64,000 nt of DNA from Parerythrobacter aestuarii (GTDB taxonomy: Bacteria; Pseudomonadota; Alphaproteobacteria; Sphingomonadales; Sphingomonadaceae), in assembly GCF_030140925.1 (NCBI RefSeq), contig NZ_JARBWD010000001.1, positions 186,001 through 250,000 on the forward strand. The letters run 5' to 3'. A program made the translations under genes and the position numbers. The notes under the pieces are model-generated. The model made no database searches. It worked only from the letters and a program-made list of their open reading frames with translations, and was not told the origin of the DNA. Within the stretch, counting starts at the first letter, position 1; every line of letters begins with the position of its first letter. Positions 15,915-23,544 of this stretch are shown in pieces.

Positions 15915-17657
15915 GTGACTGCCTATACCCCGCCGACCCAGGACCAGCTGCTCGCCATCCGTGCCAATGCGGGTATCGAAGAGCTGGCGCAAAGCGAACG
16001 CTTCGCCGCGGCCGAACCGGATATGGTCGAAGCCATCGTCGAAGGGGTGGGCCAGTTCGCCGCCGGGGAGTGGGCCCCGCTCAACCGGGTCGGCGATCTT
16101 GAAGGGGCCACACTGGAGAATGGCGTCGTGCGCCTGCCCGATGGCTTTGCCGAAGCCTATGCCCACTATGTCGAGCAGGGCTGGAACGCGATTGGATCGC
16201 CGGAGGAGTTTGGCGGCCAGGGCCTGCCCTTCACTCTTGCCTGCAATGTGCTGGAGAACCTCGGCACCGCCAACATGGCTTTCAACTTGCTGCCCATGCT
16301 CTCGGTCGGCGCTCTCGATGCCATCGAGCAGCACGGCAGCGAAGCACAGCACGCAAAATACATGCCCAAGCTCGTGAGCGGCGAGTGGTCGGGCACCATG
16401 AACCTGACCGAGCCGCAGGCGGGCAGCGACCTCGGCGCATTGCGCTCTACCGCGACCCCGATCGAAGAAGGTGAGCACGCCGGCAAGTACCGGATCGCTG
16501 GCCAGAAGATCTACATCACCTGGGGCGATCACGAGCTGGCGGAAAACATCATCCACCTGGTTCTCGCCCGGACTCCCGATGCGCCCGAAGGCAGCCGCGG
16601 CATATCGCTGTTTATCGTGCCCAAATACCACCTGAACGAGGATGGCTCGCTCGGTCCGCGCAACGATCTTCGCCCGGTGAGCCTCGAGCACAAGCTCGGC
16701 ATCAATGCCTCGCCCACCTGCGTCATGAGCTATGGCGACAATGGCGCGTGCATCGGCGAGCTGGTGGGGCAGGAAAATCGCGGCTTGATGGCGATGTTCA
16801 CGATGATGAACAATGCCCGCATCAATGTCGGCAACCAGGGCGTGCAGATCGCCGAACGCGCGACCCAGCAAGCACTCGCCTATGCCCGCGACCGAGTGCA
16901 GTCGGCCCGCGCCGGATCGCCGGACAAGAGCCCGGTGGCGATTGTCGAGCACCCTGACGTGCGCCGTATGCTGCTGAGGATGAAAGCGCTGACCGAAGGT
17001 GCACGGGCATTGCTCTACTACACCGCCGGGCAGGTCGATCGCGGCACTTTGGGCGATGCAGGCGCCGGCCATCGCGGCGAAGTGCTGGTGCCCATGCTCA
17101 AGGCCTGGGGCACGGATATCGGTTGTGAAGTGACTTCTATCGGCGTCCAGGTCCACGGCGGCATGGGTTTCGTCGAGGAAACGGGTGCTGCACAGCATTT
17201 CCGCGACGCCCGGATCGCACCGATCTACGAAGGTACCAATGGGATCCAGGCCGCCGACCTCGTGACCCGCAAGCTGGGCCTCGACGGCGGAGAAGCGCTC
17301 AGCTCGCTGATGGCCGATATCGCCAGGGACGCTTCCGGCGAGCCGGGGCTGCAAGCGCTGGCACAGGATTGCGCTGCTATCGCGACCTGGATGCGTGAGG
17401 AAGCGAGCCTCGACGACCGGCTGGCGGGCAGCGTACCGTTTACCAGCATGTGTGCGGTAGCCGTCGCCGGCTGGCAGCTCACCAGGCAGCTCGATGCGAT
17501 TGCAGATGGTGCCGCGCCAGCGCTGGCCGAAAGCAAGGCTGTGACGGTCCGCTTCTTCCTTGACCGAATCGTTGCGGAGGCTGGCGGGCTGAAAGCCTCG
17601 GCAGTTGGCGGGGCCGAGTTGCTCTATTCGCTCGCCAGCGACAAGCTAACAGGCTGA
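15915..17657 (+). CDS. Acyl-CoA dehydrogenase, DmdC-like long form
   Basis: FAD-dependent acyl-CoA dehydrogenase of about 580 residues, the long type including 3-methylmercaptopropionyl-CoA dehydrogenase (DmdC). Seen: an N-terminal extension, GTMNLTEPQAGSDLGALR (FAD/substrate motif), INVGNQGVQIAERA, and the conserved end of the core GMGFVEETGAAQHFRDARI with IYEGTNGIQA holding the usual catalytic-base glutamate, then the extra C-terminal domain. The substrate may be a medium or short acyl-CoA; DmdC activity is not proven. Start GTG 15915 has AGAGGA 10 nt upstream; a TTG at 15906 is the alternative but is too close to it. Confidence 0.9.
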   Translation: MTAYTPPTQDQLLAIRANAGIEELAQSERFAAAEPDMVEAIVEGVGQFAAGEWAPLNRVGDLEGATLENGVVRLPDGFAEAYAHYVEQGWNAIGSPEEFGGQGLPFTLACNVLENLGTANMAFNLLPMLSVGALDAIEQHGSEAQHAKYMPKLVSGEWSGTMNLTEPQAGSDLGALRSTATPIEEGEHAGKYRIAGQKIYITWGDHELAENIIHLVLARTPDAPEGSRGISLFIVPKYHLNEDGSLGPRNDLRPVSLEHKLGINASPTCVMSYGDNGACIGELVGQENRGLMAMFTMMNNARINVGNQGVQIAERATQQALAYARDRVQSARAGSPDKSPVAIVEHPDVRRMLLRMKALTEGARALLYYTAGQVDRGTLGDAGAGHRGEVLVPMLKAWGTDIGCEVTSIGVQVHGGMGFVEETGAAQHFRDARIAPIYEGTNGIQAADLVTRKLGLDGGEALSSLMADIARDASGEPGLQALAQDCAAIATWMREEASLDDRLAGSVPFTSMCAVAVAGWQLTRQLDAIADGAAPALAESKAVTVRFFLDRIVAEAGGLKASAVGGAELLYSLASDKLTG

Positions 17658-17661
17658 AGGA

Positions 17662-18489
17662 ATGACCGACCAGGGAGATCCGCTCGCCCGCATCGCCGAT
17701 GCATTGGAGCGGCTATCCCCTGCGCCGGGTCCGGAGACCGACTGGCGGTTGTCGCCGGGCTATGTCTGGAGCAACGGCGAGGTCAGACCGGTTGAAACCA
17801 TCATCGCCCTGCCACTCGACCGCCTCAAGGGTATCGAGCGGCAGAAGCAAGTCGTGGTCGAGAATGTCGCCCGCCACGCCCGCGGAGCCGCCGCGCATGA
17901 CATGCTGCTATGGGGTGCCCGCGGCATGGGGAAGTCGGCTCTCCTACGCTCGGCAGTCGCGGCTATCCAGCATGACACAAGCGAACGCCTTGCGCTGGTA
18001 CAACTGGACGTTGCCAGCCTCACGCAGCTACCGACCCTGTTTGACGCTATCGGCGGGATCGATCGCCGTTTCCTGCTCTATCTCGACGACCTGGCGTTTG
18101 ATCGCAGCGACGAGGCTGCATTGCGCAATCTGCGTAGCGCGCTTGAAGGGAGCCTTTGCCCGCGTCCGGACAATGTCAGGCTGGCAGTGACATCCAATCA
18201 CCGGGCCATACTGGCACGGGATTCCAGCGACCAGGCCGATCCGCTGCAAGAGCGCGACCGGATGGACGATTCGCTGGCGCTGGCGGATCGGTTCGGCCTG
18301 CGGCTGGGCTTCCACCCCTGCGACAAGGACACCTATCTTGCGATCGTGGCCGCCCATGCCGATCCGGCCGGCTTGGCGTTCGATGCGGACGAAGCGCTGG
18401 AATGGTCGCGGGCACGCGGTCCGTTGTCAGGCCGGAGCGCGTGGCAATACGTGGTCGAAATCGCCGGCCGCGCCGGAAAAAGCGTCTGA
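17662..18489 (+). CDS. DUF815 AAA-type ATPase
   Basis: A 275-residue P-loop ATPase of the DUF815 family. Walker A is LLWGARGMGKSAL (near 91-103) and Walker B FLLYLDDLAF; the C-terminal SGRSAWQYVVEIAGR is the family ending. Function has not been established in the family. It begins 4 bp after the acyl-CoA dehydrogenase stop, so it is probably co-transcribed, and is tail to tail with the PQQ-type dehydrogenase. Confidence 0.88.
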   Translation: MTDQGDPLARIADALERLSPAPGPETDWRLSPGYVWSNGEVRPVETIIALPLDRLKGIERQKQVVVENVARHARGAAAHDMLLWGARGMGKSALLRSAVAAIQHDTSERLALVQLDVASLTQLPTLFDAIGGIDRRFLLYLDDLAFDRSDEAALRNLRSALEGSLCPRPDNVRLAVTSNHRAILARDSSDQADPLQERDRMDDSLALADRFGLRLGFHPCDKDTYLAIVAAHADPAGLAFDADEALEWSRARGPLSGRSAWQYVVEIAGRAGKSV

Positions 18490-18492
18490 CGC

Positions 18493-19971
18493 CTAGTTGC
18501 CTGGCGAATTGCTGTTGCGCATGAAGTCTTCGGCGAACGATTCCTCGGTCTGCCCGTTGAGCGAAGCGCGCGGCTTGAGTCCTTCGGCCTTGTAGCGCCC
18601 AATCGCCGCAGCAGGTTCAGCACTGGGGGCGATAACCCGCCAGATGATCCCGGCGGTATCGTCGCTGATGAGCAGCGAGCCGTCCCCGGCCCATTCGACC
18701 CAGGTCGGGCGACCCTTGGTTGTGCCGTCGTCATTGAGGAAGCCCGTGAGGACTGGCACCGGCTTGCCGAGAGGATTCCCGCGCTCGTCAAAAGCGACAT
18801 AGACTACATCGTAACCCGAAGGCGGTTTGCGATTCCACGAACCATGCCGGGCGATAAAGGCACCGCGAGCGAAATCCTTGCCCATGCGGTTGCCTTCGGC
18901 GCTGAACACCAGGCCGAGCGCGGCGACATGCGGCCCAAGCGCATATTCGGGTTTGCGGGTATATTCGACCAGGAAGGGCGGACGGTCGGCATCGACCCGC
19001 TGGTCGAGATTGTCGCCCCAATAGATCCAGGGCCAGCCATATTGCGCGCCGACAGGCACATTGGTGAGATAGTCGGGCACCATATCGCCGCCCAGCATGT
19101 CACGCTCGTTGACTGTAGTCCAAAGCTCGCCAGACATCGGGTTCCAGTCGAGCCCGTTGGGGTTGCGCAGGCCGGTCGCAAACTGGCGCTGGGTGTTGGT
19201 GGCGAGATCGTATTCCCAGATCATCGCCCGACCCTCTTCGACCTCCATCCCGCTTTCGCCGATGTTGGAGACCGACCCGACCGCGACATAGACCTTGGTG
19301 CCGTCGGGGCTGAGTTCGAGATTGCGCATCCAGTGGCCGCCGCCCGGGGGCAGGTCCATCAGCTTGCGCGGATCGCCCGAGACTGAGTCCGAACCCAGCT
19401 CGTAATCGAATTCGAGCAGGGCGTCATGATTGGCGATGTAGAGTTTGCCATTGGCCCAGCCGATGCCCGACGGCGAATCAAGGTCGTCGCGCAAGGTCTG
19501 GCGCACTTCGGCCACTCCGTCCCCGTCGGCATCGCGCAACAGCACCAGCTCATTGGGCGATTCCCCGGTTGCCCCCGCTTCGGACAGCAGGATACCCGCG
19601 ATCCAGCCCTTGATCGCATCCATTATCCCGCCCCCGTCGCGTTCGACCTTGGGGGCGCGGGTCAGTGTCACCAGGACATCGCCGTTGGGCAGGCGCTGCA
19701 ACACACGCGGATGGTCCAGACCCTCTGCAAAGCGGACGACTTCCAACCCCTCGGCCGCGACAGGCTTCTCGCCGTCGGCCCAGCCGACCGGCTTGGCGAT
19801 CTGGACGGTTGGGAAGGATTCTTCCTTCGGTTCGCTCAGGGTCGGATCGGCACCGGTCACCTCTTCCACGGACAGGTCCGCCGGGGTGCCACGGGTCAGC
19901 CAATAGCCGAGCGCGGCGAGAACGAGGATGAAAACGACGAGGGCGATGAGGATCTTGCGCATGGTGCTCAT
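18493..19971 (-). CDS. PQQ-dependent sugar (sorbosone-type) dehydrogenase, membrane-anchored
   Basis: Predicted periplasmic six-bladed beta-propeller dehydrogenase of the soluble-glucose/sorbosone dehydrogenase group, 492 residues. One N-terminal transmembrane anchor (ILIALVVFILVLAALGYWL) is followed by propeller motifs: VVRFAEGLDHPRVLQRLPNG, HWMRNLELSPDG, ATGLRNPNGLDWNP, the ARHGSWNRKPPSGYDVVYV blade and GSLLISDDTAGIIWRV. HGSWNR and LRNPNG are hallmark PQQ-sugar dehydrogenase sequences. Start at 19971 (MSTMRKIL) or 19962 (MRKIL); neither has a clear ribosome site. PQQ synthesis genes are not in this window. Confidence 0.88.
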   Translation of the reverse strand: MSTMRKILIALVVFILVLAALGYWLTRGTPADLSVEEVTGADPTLSEPKEESFPTVQIAKPVGWADGEKPVAAEGLEVVRFAEGLDHPRVLQRLPNGDVLVTLTRAPKVERDGGGIMDAIKGWIAGILLSEAGATGESPNELVLLRDADGDGVAEVRQTLRDDLDSPSGIGWANGKLYIANHDALLEFDYELGSDSVSGDPRKLMDLPPGGGHWMRNLELSPDGTKVYVAVGSVSNIGESGMEVEEGRAMIWEYDLATNTQRQFATGLRNPNGLDWNPMSGELWTTVNERDMLGGDMVPDYLTNVPVGAQYGWPWIYWGDNLDQRVDADRPPFLVEYTRKPEYALGPHVAALGLVFSAEGNRMGKDFARGAFIARHGSWNRKPPSGYDVVYVAFDERGNPLGKPVPVLTGFLNDDGTTKGRPTWVEWAGDGSLLISDDTAGIIWRVIAPSAEPAAAIGRYKAEGLKPRASLNGQTEESFAEDFMRNSNSPGN

Positions 19972-20063
19972 GCGGTGCGAGATAGGCCAGCTATCGGCCA
20001 GCGGCAAATGTTTTGCGGGCGCATTCGCTTGCAAGCGCCGACGATCCGCCTAGATCGCGCAGC

Positions 20064-20546
20064 ATGTATGATTTCGCTCCCGATGCCGACCTGCCCGCTG
20101 CCGAACGCTATCGCCAGTTGGCCGACGCCGCCGATGCCCTGACTTCGGGGGAAAGCGACAGCGTCGCCAACATGGCAAACCTTGCGGCGCTGATCTGGGA
20201 ATTCGTTCCGGGGCTCAATTGGGCGGGATTCTATCGCATGGTCGAAGGCGAGCTGGTGCTGGGGCCGTTTGTCGGTCGACCTGCCTGCATACGCATCCCG
20301 TTGGGCCAGGGTGTCTGCGGCACGGCGGCACAAACCGGCGAGACCCAGCTGGTCGAGGATGTCCACGCCTTCCCCGGCCACATTGCCTGCGATGCCGCGA
20401 GTGAGAGCGAGGTGGTGGTGCCGGTCCTGCGGGATGGTCAGGTCATTGCCGTGATCGACCTCGATGCTCCGGACAAGGGGCACTTCGGGACCGACGACGC
20501 GGCCGGGCTCGAAAAGCTGGCGCGCAGGATTGCCGACCGGATCTGA
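20064..20546 (+). CDS. msrC: Free methionine-(R)-sulfoxide reductase (GAF domain)
   Basis: Single GAF-domain enzyme of 160 residues that reduces free methionine-R-sulfoxide. The three family cysteines are at 75 (RPACIRI), 85 (GVCGTAA) and 109 (HIACDA), with the VEDVHAFPGH loop and the VVVPVL segment, all as in fRMsr/MsrC. The ATG at 20064 gives the MYDFAPDA start; the longer frame upstream is non-coding in character. It is divergent from the PQQ-type dehydrogenase gene and runs into the glycine-zipper gene after 162 bp. Confidence 0.92.
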   Translation: MYDFAPDADLPAAERYRQLADAADALTSGESDSVANMANLAALIWEFVPGLNWAGFYRMVEGELVLGPFVGRPACIRIPLGQGVCGTAAQTGETQLVEDVHAFPGHIACDAASESEVVVPVLRDGQVIAVIDLDAPDKGHFGTDDAAGLEKLARRIADRI

Positions 20547-20708
20547 GCCCCCCTCACATTGGTTAGACGGGTTAGGCAACTTTCCGACCCGAAACGGGAC
20601 AGATCGGCGGGTCTTCGTGACTCTGCAGGCACTTATGGTAACTTTTCTCTTAACGCCGCCGCTCGCTGCATCTCGCGTGAGTCGGGGTTCAAGTGAAGAG
20701 GAAAGCCG

Positions 20709-21692
20709 ATGCCGACCGCCCTGCCCATCCGTATTCTTGCCGCCGCCGGGACCACCGCCGCAGCCATGATCGCCGCCACTCCGGCGCTGGCCCAGCAGAT
20801 GGGCTATGAGCAGCGGGTTTATGAATACGCCCAACCGGCTCCGGAAGGCGAACCGCAGACCGTGTTCGTGCGCCAGCCTGTTGTGCAGCCGATCCCCGAG
20901 CAGCCGGCCTACCAGCCGCAGTATACCGCCTACGAGACCTACTCCGGCGACGGCGATGAAGAATACGCGGCGGATTACGAGGTCGAGTACGAGCACCGGG
21001 GGCCGATGATGCATCATCCCATGCCGCACCCGGCGCCGCATCCTATGCCTGCGCACCATCCGCAGCCCGCATACCAACCGCAACAGGGCTATCCGCCGAT
21101 GCCACCGGTCGTCGACCGCAAGGCATGGATCGGCGACTGCCAGGCCTATCTGCGCGATCGACGCAAGCGCGCAGACCGCGGCGCTGTCGCAGGCGGCCTG
21201 CTAGGCGCGGCAGCCGGCGCAGCCATCGGCAATCGTGTTGCCGGTGCCGGAGAGCGCCTCGGCGGCTCACTCATCGGGGGTGGCGTTGGCGGACTGGTCG
21301 GCCTGTTCATCGGTCAAGCCATTGCGCTGGCCGGTGGCGACGGCACCAAGAAAGACTGCAAGAACTGGCTCAAGACCTATGAGGAATCCTACGCCACTGG
21401 CGGGGGGCGCTGGCCGTATCCGATGCAACCGGGGTATGGCTGGAACGGCGGCTGGCACCAGAGCTGGAGCGGCGGCTGGTCCGGGGGCTATGTTGTCGTG
21501 CCGATGGCGACAATGACCGTCTATCAGGTGCCCATGGTCCCCGTCGTCCGCGAAGTCGTGCGCGAGGAATGGGTCGAAGAAACCGTGATGGTCGAAAAGA
21601 CCATCGTCACGACCCAGCCCAAGCCGGTCAAGAAAGTCCGCTACATCAAGTCCAAGCCAACCAAGCCGGTCAAGTATATCAAGGGAAAATAA
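20709..21692 (+). CDS. Secreted glycine-zipper protein with His/Pro-rich region
   Basis: Exported protein of 327 residues: signal peptide cleaved after TPALA, a Gln/Pro/Tyr-rich region, a His/Pro/Met stretch (MMHHPMPHPAPHPMPAHH) that could bind metal, then two glycine-zipper hydrophobic segments (AVAGGLLGAAAGAAIGNRV and LIGGGVGGLVGLFIGQAIA) like 17-kDa-antigen/SlyB-type membrane proteins, a Gly/Trp-rich loop and a Val/Lys-rich C-terminus with repeated KPVK-Y-IK units. AAGAGGAAAG precedes the ATG. Probably associated with the outer membrane; function unknown. Confidence 0.75.
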   Translation: MPTALPIRILAAAGTTAAAMIAATPALAQQMGYEQRVYEYAQPAPEGEPQTVFVRQPVVQPIPEQPAYQPQYTAYETYSGDGDEEYAADYEVEYEHRGPMMHHPMPHPAPHPMPAHHPQPAYQPQQGYPPMPPVVDRKAWIGDCQAYLRDRRKRADRGAVAGGLLGAAAGAAIGNRVAGAGERLGGSLIGGGVGGLVGLFIGQAIALAGGDGTKKDCKNWLKTYEESYATGGGRWPYPMQPGYGWNGGWHQSWSGGWSGGYVVVPMATMTVYQVPMVPVVREVVREEWVEETVMVEKTIVTTQPKPVKKVRYIKSKPTKPVKYIKGK

Positions 21693-21779
21693 GCCCTTGG
21701 CCCGAAGTCGTGGCGTCTTGATGCGGCTTGACTGGCCAAACTGGAGCCGGGTCCTGGTACGCATGGCCAGAACGCGCCC

Positions 21780-21798
21780 TTAGCTTCATCTTAACCAT
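21780..21798 (+). promoter_or_regulatory. CtrA-like box TTAG-N7-TTAACCAT
   Basis: TTAG at 21780-21783, seven bases, then TTAACCAT at 21791-21798. The second half is the extended CtrA half-site and the first differs from TTAA at one base. It ends 20 bp before the GTG start of the receiver-Hpt gene. Same arrangement, mirrored, as the box at 35054-35072. Confidence 0.5.
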
Positions 21799-21818
21799 AT
21801 GCTGCGAAGGCGGCTGGT

Positions 21819-22592
21819 GTGAAAGAAGTGCCAGCCAAAGACTGGGTGCGCGATGCATCCGGCAAGCAGCCCTCTGCAGGGGACGCCGCTGCGCCCGCCA
21901 AACTGCGCGTGTTGCTGGCGGAAGACACCGCGATCAGCGCCGAGATGATGCAGGCCATGGCCGATCGCCTCTCGATCGACATGGATATCGCAGCCAATGG
22001 CCTCGAAGCGATCGACATGGTGCATGCTGCCATCGACAAGGGCGAGCCCTATTCGTTGCTGCTGGTGGATATCATGATGCCGATCCTCGACGGGATCGAA
22101 ACTGCCCGACGGCTGCGCAGCGAGGGAATCAATACGGTAGAGTTGCCCATTATCGCTATCACCGCCGCCACCGAACTCGACGAGGTCCGGATATACCGCA
22201 AGGCCGGGATGCAAGCCTTCCTGGAGAAGCCTGTCGCCCTGGCCGACCTGCGGGCCACGCTTCACGCCTGGGGGCACGGGACGAAGAATCGTGCGCAGAA
22301 GCTGCGCTCGGCCGCCTTCGAGGCACTCAATGAACAATTTTCCGAACGCAAGGTGAGCACGCTCAAGGCGCTCCGCGACGCGCTTGCGAGCGATGATCTT
22401 TCGGAAAGCGTGATAGTCGAGTTGCGGCGCATCCTGCACCAGCTCGCCGGAACCGCCGGATCGTTTGGTGAGACCGCGCTCGGAGAAGAGGCGCGCGCTC
22501 ACGAGATAGAACTGATGGCAACATACTTCGAAGGTGGCGACGTACGCGACATTCTTGAACGCGCCGCCCAGTCGATTGCACGGAAGATTTGA
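21819..22592 (+). CDS. Receiver-Hpt phosphorelay protein
   Basis: A 257-residue fusion of a CheY-like receiver and a C-terminal Hpt-like domain. Receiver: acidic pair Glu35-Asp36 (LLAEDT), phospho-acceptor Asp84 (LLLVDIMMPILDG), Thr near 115 and Lys137 (LEKPVA). Hpt: LRRILHQLAGTAGSFG with His207 as phospho-histidine candidate. Such a protein could move phosphate between kinases and a distant regulator without being a kinase. The start is a GTG at 21819 behind GAAGG; no earlier ATG fits. The CtrA-like box at 21780 lies directly upstream, and the outer-membrane barrel gene begins 4 bp after its stop. Confidence 0.88.
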   Translation: MKEVPAKDWVRDASGKQPSAGDAAAPAKLRVLLAEDTAISAEMMQAMADRLSIDMDIAANGLEAIDMVHAAIDKGEPYSLLLVDIMMPILDGIETARRLRSEGINTVELPIIAITAATELDEVRIYRKAGMQAFLEKPVALADLRATLHAWGHGTKNRAQKLRSAAFEALNEQFSERKVSTLKALRDALASDDLSESVIVELRRILHQLAGTAGSFGETALGEEARAHEIELMATYFEGGDVRDILERAAQSIARKI

Positions 22593-22595
22593 GCC

Positions 22596-23516
22596 ATGCG
22601 CTGGTACTCTGCCCTCCTTTCACTTTGTGCTGGTGCCGTCATGATGGCCGGAACGCCCGCACGGGCGCAAACCGATGATGCCTTCAATGCCGATCCGACC
22701 GCAGAATTCTCGTTCCGCGTTGTCCAGTCGGACCTCGACTTCGATGAAGGTGAGGACATCGACAGCTCGGGCATAGGCGTACGCGGTGAAGTCGGATTTG
22801 ATTTCGATCTCGGCAAGACCACCGGGGCCCGCATCGAAGTGCAAGGCGGCTATTTCGACTATAATGATGTGACTCGCGAAGATCGCACGACATATGGCGG
22901 AGCGATCCAGGTCGAGCAGGAAATCTCGGAAACCATAGGCGTGCGGTTGCGCGCCCGCAGGATCGAGAATGTCGCTGTGCTTGAAGCTCTCCCCGGTGCA
23001 GACCAGACCAGTATCGGGGTGCGTGTACAGTGGGAAAAGGGCAATGATCGCCTGCGGGCCTATGCCGACTATCTCGAGCGCGAGTACGACTATAACACCA
23101 CAGTCCACAGTGATGGCTGGCGCCTTGCCGTGCAATATAACCGTCGCCTTGGATCCTATCACTGGTTGCGGTTCGACCTACGCCACGAATGGATGGACAG
23201 CGAAGATTCGCCTCGCCGCAGCTACCAGCGAACGGTTGCACAGGTGAAGTACAGCCTACCGATCACCAGGCGCCTGCGCTTTCGGCCATCAATCGAATAC
23301 CGCCAATGGTCTTATGACGAACGGATTGCCCGAGGCGATCCGCAAGGCGACCTTCGGCGAGACAGTTATGTCGGCCCGGGAGCAGAGATTGCTTATGGCC
23401 GCACCAAGGGCATCTATGCGACTGCCAGCGCACAGTACCGGATCAAGAGTTCGAACGACGAGCGCTACAATAGCGACACATTCCGCGTGGGCTTGACCGT
23501 CGGCTATCGCTTCTAG
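22596..23516 (+). CDS. Outer-membrane beta-barrel protein
   Basis: A 306-residue protein with a Sec signal peptide (cleavage after TPARAQ), then alternating amphipathic strands separated by acidic turns (VVQSDLDFDEG, RIEVQGGYFDYNDV, RLRARRIENV, LRAYADYLEREYDYN, RFRPSIEYRQWSYDE) and a C-terminal YRF ending typical of barrels inserted by BAM. Probably 12 or so strands. Family not recognised with certainty. It follows the receiver-Hpt gene by 3 bp, so the two are almost surely co-transcribed; it converges on the pgsB-like gene. Confidence 0.8.
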   Translation: MRWYSALLSLCAGAVMMAGTPARAQTDDAFNADPTAEFSFRVVQSDLDFDEGEDIDSSGIGVRGEVGFDFDLGKTTGARIEVQGGYFDYNDVTREDRTTYGGAIQVEQEISETIGVRLRARRIENVAVLEALPGADQTSIGVRVQWEKGNDRLRAYADYLEREYDYNTTVHSDGWRLAVQYNRRLGSYHWLRFDLRHEWMDSEDSPRRSYQRTVAQVKYSLPITRRLRFRPSIEYRQWSYDERIARGDPQGDLRRDSYVGPGAEIAYGRTKGIYATASAQYRIKSSNDERYNSDTFRVGLTVGYRF

Positions 23517-23544
23517 CGGAAAAGCACCTGTCCGGGCCAAACTC

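Noticed and set aside
15873..17354. 493-residue open frame on the minus strand
   Set aside because: Antisense to the acyl-CoA dehydrogenase, which has clear family motifs; the frame has no recognisable protein features.
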